Source of the DNA: GCA-2770975 sp050248915
Lineage (GTDB): Bacteria; Cyanobacteriota; Sericytochromatia; UBA7694
Reading direction: 5' to 3'
Assembly: GCA_050248915.1 (NCBI GenBank)
Contig: JBFWRL010000147.1
Span: forward strand, 1 to 14,371
Length of the DNA stretch: 14,371 bases
Made by a program: the position numbers and the translations under genes
Part shown: positions 1 through 6,348 of the stretch, piece after piece
Position numbering within the stretch: position 1 is the first letter of the stretch
Layout: each line of letters starts with the position of its first letter
The notes under the pieces: generated by a model
Told to the model about the DNA's origin: nothing
Databases searched by the model: none
What the model saw: only the letters and a program-made list of their open reading frames with translations

Positions 1-59
1 TGGGATCTACGGTGGGCGCTTCCGATTACAGGAAAGGCAAATAGGTTAAACTGAAAAGT
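1..59. other. Upstream edge, no gene assigned
   Basis: This short leader precedes the kinase gene. All three plus frames are open from the window edge and stop before or near the kinase start: TAG at 42-44, TAA at 47-49 and TGA at 52-54. The 3' end of an upstream gene may therefore lie here, but I cannot choose the frame. A purine-rich AGGAAAGG at 30-37 is about 22 nt from the ATG at 60, which is too far for a normal ribosome binding site. No promoter can be defined in so short a piece. Confidence 0.3.
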
Positions 60-2303
60 ATGCCAGAACTTGACCCTTTTTCCCAGCCAGAAATAGATGC
101 TGCGCCAGACGATGCAACGGTGGTGCTGAGTGGCCCTGCAGCGCTGGAGTCGACCTATGTGATGCAGTCTGAGTCCACGGCGTTTTTGGCGGAGGGAGAC
201 GAAACATATACCATTGCTGCCCAGGCGCGTCCCCGTTACGATATGGTGCTGATGGTCGGTGAAGGGGCCATGGGCCAGGTCTTTTTGGCCCGCGACGTGG
301 ATTTATTGCGCAAAGTGGCTTACAAAAAGCTGCACGACAAGGTGGCAGTGGATCGCGGTGTGCTCTCGCGCTTTTTGAAAGAAGTGCAGATCACGGCCCA
401 ATTGGAGCACCCCAATGTGGTGCCGGTCTATACCCTCGAAAAAACCGCTGATCAGAGCCTGGCGTATGCCATGAAACTGGTGATGGGCAAGACCCTCAAA
501 GAATTGCTCGAAGCCGCCCGCAAGGCCCATGACGCAGGGCAGCAACCCGATGAAACGTGTTCTCCAACGACTTTGTTGGAGCACTTTCTCAATGTTTTGG
601 ACGCCTTGCACTATGCCCACAACAAATGTGTCATTCACCGCGATCTCAAGCCCGCGAATATTATGGTCGGGCGCTACCGCGAAGTCTATGTGATGGACTG
701 GGGCATTGCGCGGGTCTTTGGGGCCGCTCCCGAAAGCAGCGAAGAAGAGCTGTCTGAACGGGTGGTCCTCGACAGCCTGAGCGAAGAAGGGGAGGGGTTT
801 GAAGAGACCCGTGCGGGTCAGATCTTGGGCACGCCCCGCTATCTCTCGCCCGAACAGGGCGCAGGTCGCAACCAAACCCTGGACGGGCGCAGTGATCAAT
901 TCACCCTGGGGCTGATTCTGTTTGAATTGGTCACACTCAAACCCGCTTATACCGGAAAAAATATCACCGACCTGCTCAAACGTGTGCTCAAGGCTGAAAA
1001 AGAGCCTTTTCAACATTACAATCCCAAAATCAAGATTCCGCGCGAATTGCAGGCGATTATCAACAAAGCCACGGCCCGCAAAGCGGCTGAGCGCTATGCC
1101 GATGTCGGGGCCATGGCCGAAGATCTGCGTCGCTATTTGCAGGGCAAATCTGTTTTGGCCCAACCGGACACCCTTTTGCAGTCGATGGGCCGCTGGATGC
1201 AACACCATCCGGTGCTCAGTGCCAGTTTGGTCTTGTTGCTTTTGCTCAGCAGTGCCAGTGTTGCGACCTGGAGCATGGTGCAACAACAGCAGGGTATTTT
1301 GCGCCTGCAAGCCCGCGAAAAGCAGATCAGTCAGTTTCAAACGGCGGTTTCGACCCAGGCCCAGCAGGTCAATAACCGCTTTTTGGCCTTTGAAATTTTG
1401 TTGCGCGGTCTGGCCTCTGCCAGTGAAACCCTGCTTGAACGCGGCACGCTTGAGAACGCGCCGCTCTATTTTGAAAGCCAGTTTGCCACTCCGGGCCAGG
1501 CCCCAGCAGATTTTCACTATTCGGCCCATTACGGCAAATTGATCAGTTTGGATTCCCCGGTGGTCAAATTGGCACCGGGGGTCTCAGCTGAGAGTGTGAC
1601 CCCTTTGGTGCGCCGTCTCTGGCCCTTGGGAGACTATTTCCGCCAGATGTTTCTCAGCAGTGCGGGACAACCCCAATTGCGGGACCCGGCTGCCGTGCGT
1701 AAATTGCTCTCAGATACTGGCACCCCCCTGATCTGGAGCTATATTGGCCTCGAAAGAGGCGCGCATTTGGCCTATCCCGGCAAATCGGGTTATCCGGTCG
1801 ATTATGATCCGCGCAAACGGCCCTGGTATACCCTTTCAGCCGGCAAACGGGGCCTCAATTGGGGCAACCCCTACGTCGATGTGCAAGGCCAGGGACTGCT
1901 CTTGCCTTGCTCGACCTCGCTCTTTGATCCCCAAGGCCAATTTTTGGGCGTGGCCGGGGTGGAGTTGACCTTTCAATACCTGGTCGACCATCTCTTGAAT
2001 CTGCCTGGTTATGCGGCTTTGCAGACCTATTTGCTCGACAGCCAGGGCCAGATTATGGTGCGCTCAAGCGACCGCAAACGCAAATACGGCCTGCGTTTTG
2101 GCGAAGACAGTTTGGGCCAGGCCCTGGATTTGCCCCTGTTTAACCAGCCCGAAGTGGTCGAAAAAATCCGGGCCAAACGCTCGGGCCAGCTCAGCTACCG
2201 CGAAGACGGGCGGCGGATTTTATTGGCCTTTTACCGCCTCGATGCGCTCAATTGGTATTATGCCGTGGCCGTGGACGAAGAGCAATTGCTGGGGCTGCGC
2301 TGA
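60..2303 (+). CDS. Transmembrane Ser/Thr protein kinase with extracytoplasmic dCache-like sensor domain
   Basis: The protein has 747 aa. An in-frame TAG at 42-44 makes ATG 60 the first possible start, although no good Shine-Dalgarno precedes it. Residues 1-58 are an acidic leader. The Hanks-type kinase domain spans about 59-362: glycine loop GEGAMGQV (67-74), catalytic lysine K89 in VAYK, catalytic loop HRDLKPAN (193-200), DWG (213-215) in place of DFG, and GTPRYLSPEQ (257-266). Between DWG and GTP lies an acidic insertion (about 221-256), making a long activation loop. A single hydrophobic segment follows (about 384-407), then a Gln-rich helical stretch. The C-terminal part resembles dCache_1: YDPRKRPWY (582-590), WGNPYVDVQG (601-610), and a G-x-F-L-G-V-A-G strand. 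No second membrane helix follows. The kinase should be cytoplasmic and the sensor outside, so ligand binding probably tunes kinase activity. The ligand is unknown. The gene converges on the minus-strand group at 2329. Confidence 0.93.
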   Translation: MPELDPFSQPEIDAAPDDATVVLSGPAALESTYVMQSESTAFLAEGDETYTIAAQARPRYDMVLMVGEGAMGQVFLARDVDLLRKVAYKKLHDKVAVDRGVLSRFLKEVQITAQLEHPNVVPVYTLEKTADQSLAYAMKLVMGKTLKELLEAARKAHDAGQQPDETCSPTTLLEHFLNVLDALHYAHNKCVIHRDLKPANIMVGRYREVYVMDWGIARVFGAAPESSEEELSERVVLDSLSEEGEGFEETRAGQILGTPRYLSPEQGAGRNQTLDGRSDQFTLGLILFELVTLKPAYTGKNITDLLKRVLKAEKEPFQHYNPKIKIPRELQAIINKATARKAAERYADVGAMAEDLRRYLQGKSVLAQPDTLLQSMGRWMQHHPVLSASLVLLLLLSSASVATWSMVQQQQGILRLQAREKQISQFQTAVSTQAQQVNNRFLAFEILLRGLASASETLLERGTLENAPLYFESQFATPGQAPADFHYSAHYGKLISLDSPVVKLAPGVSAESVTPLVRRLWPLGDYFRQMFLSSAGQPQLRDPAAVRKLLSDTGTPLIWSYIGLERGAHLAYPGKSGYPVDYDPRKRPWYTLSAGKRGLNWGNPYVDVQGQGLLLPCSTSLFDPQGQFLGVAGVELTFQYLVDHLLNLPGYAALQTYLLDSQGQIMVRSSDRKRKYGLRFGEDSLGQALDLPLFNQPEVVEKIRAKRSGQLSYREDGRRILLAFYRLDALNWYYAVAVDEEQLLGLR

Positions 2304-2305
2304 GC

Positions 2306-2321
2306 GGGCGCGTTTGCGCCC
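2306..2321. terminator. GC-rich hairpin between convergent genes, possible bidirectional terminator
   Basis: GGGCGC (2306-2311), a GTTT loop and GCGCCC (2316-2321) form a perfect 6-bp stem. It lies 3 bp after the kinase stop and 7 bp beyond the stop of the convergent gene at 2329, which is where a shared terminator would be expected. Neither strand has a T tract after the stem, so it is not a textbook intrinsic terminator. Confidence 0.4.
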
Positions 2322-2328
2322 ATCTGGC

Positions 2329-2718
2329 TTACCCTTCTCGCGCCAGCCCAGCCTGCCATAGTCCGGCCCCTGTGGGTTGGTAGGCACGGTCGAGCCAGCC
2401 TGCGGCGATCAATTGGCGGCTCAAGGCCCCCGCTTCGGCCTCTGAACATTCCAAGAGGTGGCTGACAACCGGCTCCCAGCTCTCACTTTCGGGCCAGATG
2501 GTGTCGTAGAGTTCGCGAATCAGCAATACCAACATGCGCCAAGATTCCTCTAAAAGGGTTTGGGCAATTTCTTCGCTGCTTTGCCCTTGGGCGCGGGCCG
2601 CTTCTTCACTGCGCCAGACCTGATCGGCGACCAAGGCATTGAGCAGATTTTCGACAGCATCAGCCCCAGTGTTGATCTCTGGCTCGGCGGGATTCAAATG
2701 ATCGGCAGAAAACGGCAT
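2329..2718 (-). CDS. Hypothetical protein, 129 aa, last gene of the thiolase/GT41 group
   Basis: I do not recognise this protein. I chose the ATG at 2718 (MPFSADHL): it is 16 bp after the stop of the upstream glycosyltransferase and is preceded by the purine-rich GAAAGAAAAGAG. A longer reading from 2778 would overlap that gene by 44 bp. The protein is acidic and mostly helical in appearance, with no signal peptide or membrane segment. The N-terminal half is rich in Glu, Ala and Leu. The C-terminal third (about residues 88-125) contains L-S-R-Q-L, an A-A-G-W-L turn and a short Q-P-T-G-A-G stretch, faintly like the recognition helix and wing of a winged-helix fold; that resemblance is weak. Its position suggests co-transcription with the glycosyltransferase, so an accessory or regulatory role is possible. 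No function can be assigned. Confidence 0.75.
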   Translation of the reverse strand: MPFSADHLNPAEPEINTGADAVENLLNALVADQVWRSEEAARAQGQSSEEIAQTLLEESWRMLVLLIRELYDTIWPESESWEPVVSHLLECSEAEAGALSRQLIAAGWLDRAYQPTGAGLWQAGLAREG

Positions 2719-2734
2719 GGGCAGCTCTTTTCTT

Positions 2735-4678
2735 TCAAGGCAGGAATAGCCCCATTTTATCATTTTGGCTTGGGCCAAGCAGCTCTTTGAGCTTGTCTTC
2801 TAGTCCAGAGATGAAGACTTGGATCTGAGTAAACGGCGCGGCTTCACAGGCTTGGCGCAAGCTCTGACGCGCTTCTAGCCCCCACGGCGTCTGCAAACAT
2901 TCAGTGGCTGTGGCCACAAAGGCGCTTGCGGAATCGACGCTCCATTCGGGGTGCCCGATTTGGCTTAATAAACTCAGCCCCCCTTGCATGGCACGCTGCC
3001 TGTCGCGTAAATTCAGCAGAGGCACGCCCATCCAGAGCGCTTCTGCGCTGGTCAAGCCGCCGTGATAGGGAAAGGGGTCCAGGGCCAGACTGAGCTGATT
3101 ATAAAAAGCCAGGTAGTCCAGATAGTTTGAGGCCCCTTCAAAGTGCAGCCGCTCAGGGGGGATGCCCCATTGCGCGAAACGTTGGCGGAACACGGCCTGG
3201 GTGTCGGGGCTGGCAAAACAGCGGTGTTTGAGCCGCAGTTCTGTGTCGGGATGGCGGTTTAAAATCTCGGCCCAGAGCGCGCAGATTTCCAGCGAAAGCC
3301 GACCCGGATGGTGAGCACAGCCCAATTGGGGCGGGCCTTGGGGTTCGCTGAGCGGGACGTTTTGGGGCGGCGGAAACCAAAACAGCCAAGATGCCAGTGG
3401 TAGAGGCTTTTCGCTTGGGGGCAATTCTTGGCTTGAACGTGCGCCTGTCTGGCTACAGAGAGGGTCTGTGAGCAGATAGTCAAAGTCAGGTAACCCGGTA
3501 CCTTCGGCAAAACAGAGGCCGCTGATCTGGATGGGGGCTGGGCGATAATAAAACACAGGCAGCAGGTGCAAAGAAGTGTGGCCACTGGCATCGAGCAAGA
3601 TATCGAGGCGGTCGCGCTGTATGACTTCGGCGATCTGGCGGGGAGAGTGGCCTGCGAGATCGCGCCAATGCACCCCAGTGGCTTGTAATTGGGCTGTGGC
3701 GACATCTTCGCGCGTTTTGCCGGCATAGGCGTAGAGCTCAAATGTGGCGCGGTTGTGGTTGGCAAACAGCGCTTGAATCAGCGGGTAAATAGAATGGCTG
3801 CCAAAGTCTGGGGCGAGGAAGCCCAGCCGCAATTTGGCCTTGGCGGGCGCTTGACTGGGGCTGGGGTGTGCTGGCAGGGGGGCGTCATTGGGGCGGTGTC
3901 GGGCTGCCCACTTGGCTTTTTCTGCTTCGATCTGGCCGTCTTGTGGGCTGGCCAAGCTGGTCAAACAGAGCAGGTATTGGGAGTGTAGGCGGGCCTCGAA
4001 CAGGGTTTTTTCAGGCACTTGTTGCGGTGCCGGTGCTTGCGTCAGATATGCCTGGAGCAGGTGGGCCGCTTCAGCTGTTTGGCCCAGATTTTTGAGGACT
4101 TCAGCTTGGCGCATGATGATTTCAGGCTGTTCAGGCTGTCGTTGGTAGATTGCCAGGGCCTTGAAATAATCCCCCTTTTGCTCGTAAAGGCCGCCCAACA
4201 GCTGGATTGTCAGCCCTTGCTCTGAGCGAACCAGGCTTTTTTCGAGCAGGTGCTCTGCAGCCGTTGTGTGCCCCGCCGCTAAAAGCGCGTGAACCCACGC
4301 TTGCAGCCAGACATCTGGCATCGCAGCGGCTTGGTCGGATTGCAGCCAAGTCGGGGGTGTGGTTTGGCGGCTACTCTCCCAGCGGGCCAAGTTTATCCAG
4401 GCCTGAACAGCACAGGGATATTGGCTCTTCTGGGCTTGTTGCTCAGCGGCCAGGGCGGCTGGATACTGCCCTTGGCGCAGGGCCTCAGCAGCGTAACCTG
4501 CCCAGAGCAGGCCGCGATCCCATTCCGGCAGGGTCTGTTTTAAATGGGCATCCAAAGCTGTTCGGGCCAGGGGGGAAGTGAAATGAACCAAAATGGCCTG
4601 ACAAAGAGCTGCACGTCTGTGGTGGTCGACTTCTCCGGCCAGGGCCTGTAATTGGGCTTTCCAGGGGGGAAGCGACAT
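2735..4678 (-). CDS. TPR-containing GT41-family (O-GlcNAc transferase-like) glycosyltransferase
   Basis: This 647-aa cytoplasmic protein has an alpha-helical N-terminal half (about 1-260) with TPR-like pairs, clearest around 130-212. A GT41 catalytic region follows from about 282. It shows LRLGFLAPDFGSHS (283-296), which aligns with the active-site histidine segment of OGT (H295 here), then DILLDASGHT (359-368), RPAPIQ (379-384), DYLLTDP (400-406) and LALDPFPYHGG (531-541) with ALWMGVPLLNL. In OGT a lysine of the FNxxxKI segment contacts the UDP; here the equivalent segment is HHPGRLSLE, with R460 in the lysine position. The WLGYPGTTG-type motif is also degenerate (GLCFAEGTGLPDFDY). GT41 enzymes transfer a sugar from a nucleotide donor to Ser/Thr, or to Asn in the HMW1C branch. 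The target is unknown. The start lies 14 bp after the FlhA-like gene, so the two genes are very probably co-transcribed. Confidence 0.88.
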   Translation of the reverse strand: MSLPPWKAQLQALAGEVDHHRRAALCQAILVHFTSPLARTALDAHLKQTLPEWDRGLLWAGYAAEALRQGQYPAALAAEQQAQKSQYPCAVQAWINLARWESSRQTTPPTWLQSDQAAAMPDVWLQAWVHALLAAGHTTAAEHLLEKSLVRSEQGLTIQLLGGLYEQKGDYFKALAIYQRQPEQPEIIMRQAEVLKNLGQTAEAAHLLQAYLTQAPAPQQVPEKTLFEARLHSQYLLCLTSLASPQDGQIEAEKAKWAARHRPNDAPLPAHPSPSQAPAKAKLRLGFLAPDFGSHSIYPLIQALFANHNRATFELYAYAGKTREDVATAQLQATGVHWRDLAGHSPRQIAEVIQRDRLDILLDASGHTSLHLLPVFYYRPAPIQISGLCFAEGTGLPDFDYLLTDPLCSQTGARSSQELPPSEKPLPLASWLFWFPPPQNVPLSEPQGPPQLGCAHHPGRLSLEICALWAEILNRHPDTELRLKHRCFASPDTQAVFRQRFAQWGIPPERLHFEGASNYLDYLAFYNQLSLALDPFPYHGGLTSAEALWMGVPLLNLRDRQRAMQGGLSLLSQIGHPEWSVDSASAFVATATECLQTPWGLEARQSLRQACEAAPFTQIQVFISGLEDKLKELLGPSQNDKMGLFLP

Positions 4679-4692
4679 CTCAGACTCTGTAC

Positions 4693-5034
4693 TCAGATCG
4701 CTATCGTCTGTAACACATTGAGCTGAAAGTCGGGTCCCACTTCGGTATACGAGATCACCGGCACCCGAGGGAAGCGCTTCTCGATCAGGCGGTGTAAATG
4801 GCGGCGAATGCGGCCATCGACCAGCAGGGCGGTGCGGTGATAGCCTTCCTGCCAGCAGTATTGCACGGCCTGTTCGAGTTGGTCCAAAAAGAGCTGCTGC
4901 AGTTGGGGGGCCAGTTTGAGTTCGACCCCCAACGGGGTTTGGACCAGGGCAGATCCCAATTGGCTTTCCAGCCCCGCCTCAAGCACAATCACATTGAGGG
5001 GCTGTTTCTCAGAAAAGGGATCTCCCTGCATCAT
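4693..5034 (-). CDS. Free-standing FlhA/FHIPEP C-terminal-like domain, 113 aa
   Basis: This short protein closely resembles the last ~110 residues of FlhA/SctV, the export-gate proteins of flagellar and type III secretion systems. It has an LNVIVLEAGLESQL segment (13-26), a helix pair ending near residue 64, TALLVDGRIRRHLHRLIEK (68-86) corresponding to the ALLvsPeIRpylrrllE region, and P-V-I-S-Y-T-E-V (91-98) corresponding to the conserved VLSYnEi. FlhA itself has about 700 residues, with a transmembrane N-terminal half and a cytosolic domain that binds chaperone-substrate complexes. Here only the final cytosolic subdomains are present, with no membrane segment. The start is the ATG at 5034, five bp after the thiolase stop; an adjacent ATG at 5031 is an alternative. 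The intact frame, tight spacing and conserved motifs argue for a real small gene rather than decay. Docking of export chaperones or competition with FlhA is an inference only. Confidence 0.78.
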   Translation of the reverse strand: MMQGDPFSEKQPLNVIVLEAGLESQLGSALVQTPLGVELKLAPQLQQLFLDQLEQAVQYCWQEGYHRTALLVDGRIRRHLHRLIEKRFPRVPVISYTEVGPDFQLNVLQTIAI

Positions 5035-5039
5035 CGGGT

Positions 5040-6233
5040 TTAAAGGGTCAGGTTTTCGATGATGATCGCATCACCCTGGGCGGAGCCACTGCAAATCCCT
5101 GCAGCGCCATAACGCAGGCCTTTTGCGATCAATTCATAAGCCAAGGTGGTAATCAAACGCGCACCACTGGCCCCAATCGGGTGGCCCAGGGCAATCGCGC
5201 CCCCGTTAACATTGACCTTTTCTGGGGCAATCCCCAAAATTTGGGTGCTTACCAGGGCCACAGAGGCGAAGGCCTCGTTGATTTCAACCAAATCGAGCTG
5301 GGCGACTTCCAGTCCGGCTTTTTTCAGCGCGACCTGAATGGCGTGGCCAGGCACGGTGGCCAGATAGGGATAGTCTTCGGCCACTTCGCCATACGCCACA
5401 ATTCGGGCCAGGGGGGTGAGACCCAGGGCATCTGCTTTGGCCCGCGACATCACCAGCAAGGCCGCAGCACCATCGCTGACACCGGGGGCATTGCCCGCTG
5501 TGACAGTGCCATTGGCATCAAAAACGGGTTTGAGTTTGGCCAATTTTTCCAAGGTCGTATCCGGGCGAATCGATTCATCTTGGGCAATGTTGAGGGGGTC
5601 GCCTTTTTTCTGGGGAATGATCACCGGCGCGATTTCTTGGGCGAAACGGCCTGTACTGGTCGCGGCATGGGCCCGTTCGTGGCTGCGCAGCGACCACTCA
5701 TCTTGGGCCTCGCGCGAAATCTGGTATTCTGCGGCCACTGTTGAGCCGTGAATGCCCATATGTACATTGTGAAAGGCGCACCACAGGCCGTCGTGGATCA
5801 TGGAGTCGACCAATTGGGCATCACCCATCCGCGCGCCCCAGCGGGCCTTGGGCATGAGATAAGGGGTATTGCTCATGCTCTCCATGCCCCCAGCAATCAC
5901 AATTTCGCTGTCGCCAGCGCGGATCGCCTGAGCGGCCAGACCCACGGCTTTCATGGCAGAGGCGCAGACCTTGTTGACGGTCAGCGATTTGACTTGCACA
6001 CCCAGTCCGGCTTTGGCTGCTGCCTGCCGGGAGGGAATCTGGCCCACACCGGCATTGACCACAATGCCCATGATCACTTCGTTGATATTTTCGCTATTGA
6101 CTTCGGGGGTTTCACTGAGCAGGGCTTTGATCACGTGAGCACCCAGCTCTACGGCGCTGAATCCAGCCAGACCGCCGCCAAATTTGCCAAAAGGACTGCG
6201 TTTGGCTTTTACAATCACCACTTCTTGGGGCAT
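5040..6233 (-). CDS. Thiolase family protein (acetyl-CoA C-acetyltransferase)
   Basis: At 397 aa this is the normal length for a tetrameric biosynthetic-type thiolase, which condenses two acetyl-CoA to acetoacetyl-CoA or performs the reverse cleavage. The nucleophilic cysteine is C90 in VNKVCASAMKA, followed by GGMESMSNTPYL (115-126), NEAFA (319-323), GGAIALGHPIGASGARL (344-360) with catalytic H351, and the acid/base cysteine C381. The last motif reads CSGSAQGDA, where CIGGG or CSGGGQG is usual, so two loop glycines are replaced by Ser and Ala. The start is ATG 6233, with AGAGAGGA seven nt upstream. It leads a four-gene group, which is odd because the downstream genes have no obvious link to acyl-CoA metabolism. 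The protein should be cytosolic. Whether it serves acetoacetyl-CoA synthesis, fatty-acid breakdown or polyester synthesis cannot be read from the neighbours. Confidence 0.95.
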   Translation of the reverse strand: MPQEVVIVKAKRSPFGKFGGGLAGFSAVELGAHVIKALLSETPEVNSENINEVIMGIVVNAGVGQIPSRQAAAKAGLGVQVKSLTVNKVCASAMKAVGLAAQAIRAGDSEIVIAGGMESMSNTPYLMPKARWGARMGDAQLVDSMIHDGLWCAFHNVHMGIHGSTVAAEYQISREAQDEWSLRSHERAHAATSTGRFAQEIAPVIIPQKKGDPLNIAQDESIRPDTTLEKLAKLKPVFDANGTVTAGNAPGVSDGAAALLVMSRAKADALGLTPLARIVAYGEVAEDYPYLATVPGHAIQVALKKAGLEVAQLDLVEINEAFASVALVSTQILGIAPEKVNVNGGAIALGHPIGASGARLITTLAYELIAKGLRYGAAGICSGSAQGDAIIIENLTL

Positions 6234-6240
6234 GGTGTAT

Positions 6241-6248
6241 TCCTCTCT
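6241..6248 (-). promoter_or_regulatory. Ribosome binding site of the thiolase gene
   Basis: On the minus strand, AGAGAGGA lies 7 nt before the ATG at 6233. It is the strongest Shine-Dalgarno in this four-gene group and fixes the thiolase start. The three downstream genes have much weaker sites, consistent with translation helped by tight spacing. Confidence 0.75.
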
Positions 6249-6302
6249 CGAATAAAGTCTGTTGCTTTCAGTGTACTCGATTATGCGGCTTTGCCGTCAG
6301 GG

Positions 6303-6328
6303 CTTTGATTCGGTGGGGCGAGTCAAAG
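6303..6328. terminator. Inverted repeat downstream of the beta-helix lipoprotein gene
   Basis: CTTTGATTC (6303-6311) pairs with GAGTCAAAG (6320-6328) in a 9-bp stem with one T/G wobble, around the 8-nt loop GGTGGGGC. On the minus strand it begins about 20 nt after the stop of the lipoprotein gene at 6349 and lies 70 nt upstream of the thiolase start. It could end the lipoprotein transcript or shape the thiolase leader. No U tract follows, so the terminator call is tentative. Confidence 0.35.
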
Positions 6329-6348
6329 TAAGGGGGAGTCTGGGCTGT

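Noticed and set aside
303..1529. Long minus-strand open frame (408 aa) opposite the kinase
   Set aside because: It is antisense to a kinase with all catalytic motifs, shows no recognisable domain, and arises from codon bias of the real gene.
2719..2778. Upstream in-frame extension of the 129-aa gene to 2778
   Set aside because: It would overlap the glycosyltransferase by 44 bp. The ATG at 2718 with the purine-rich site before it is a better start.
6280..6285. CATAAT on the minus strand as a -10 for the thiolase operon
   Set aside because: It matches five of six positions and is well placed, but there is no -35 and such hexamers are common by chance. A promoter is probably in 6234-6348, but I cannot pin it down.
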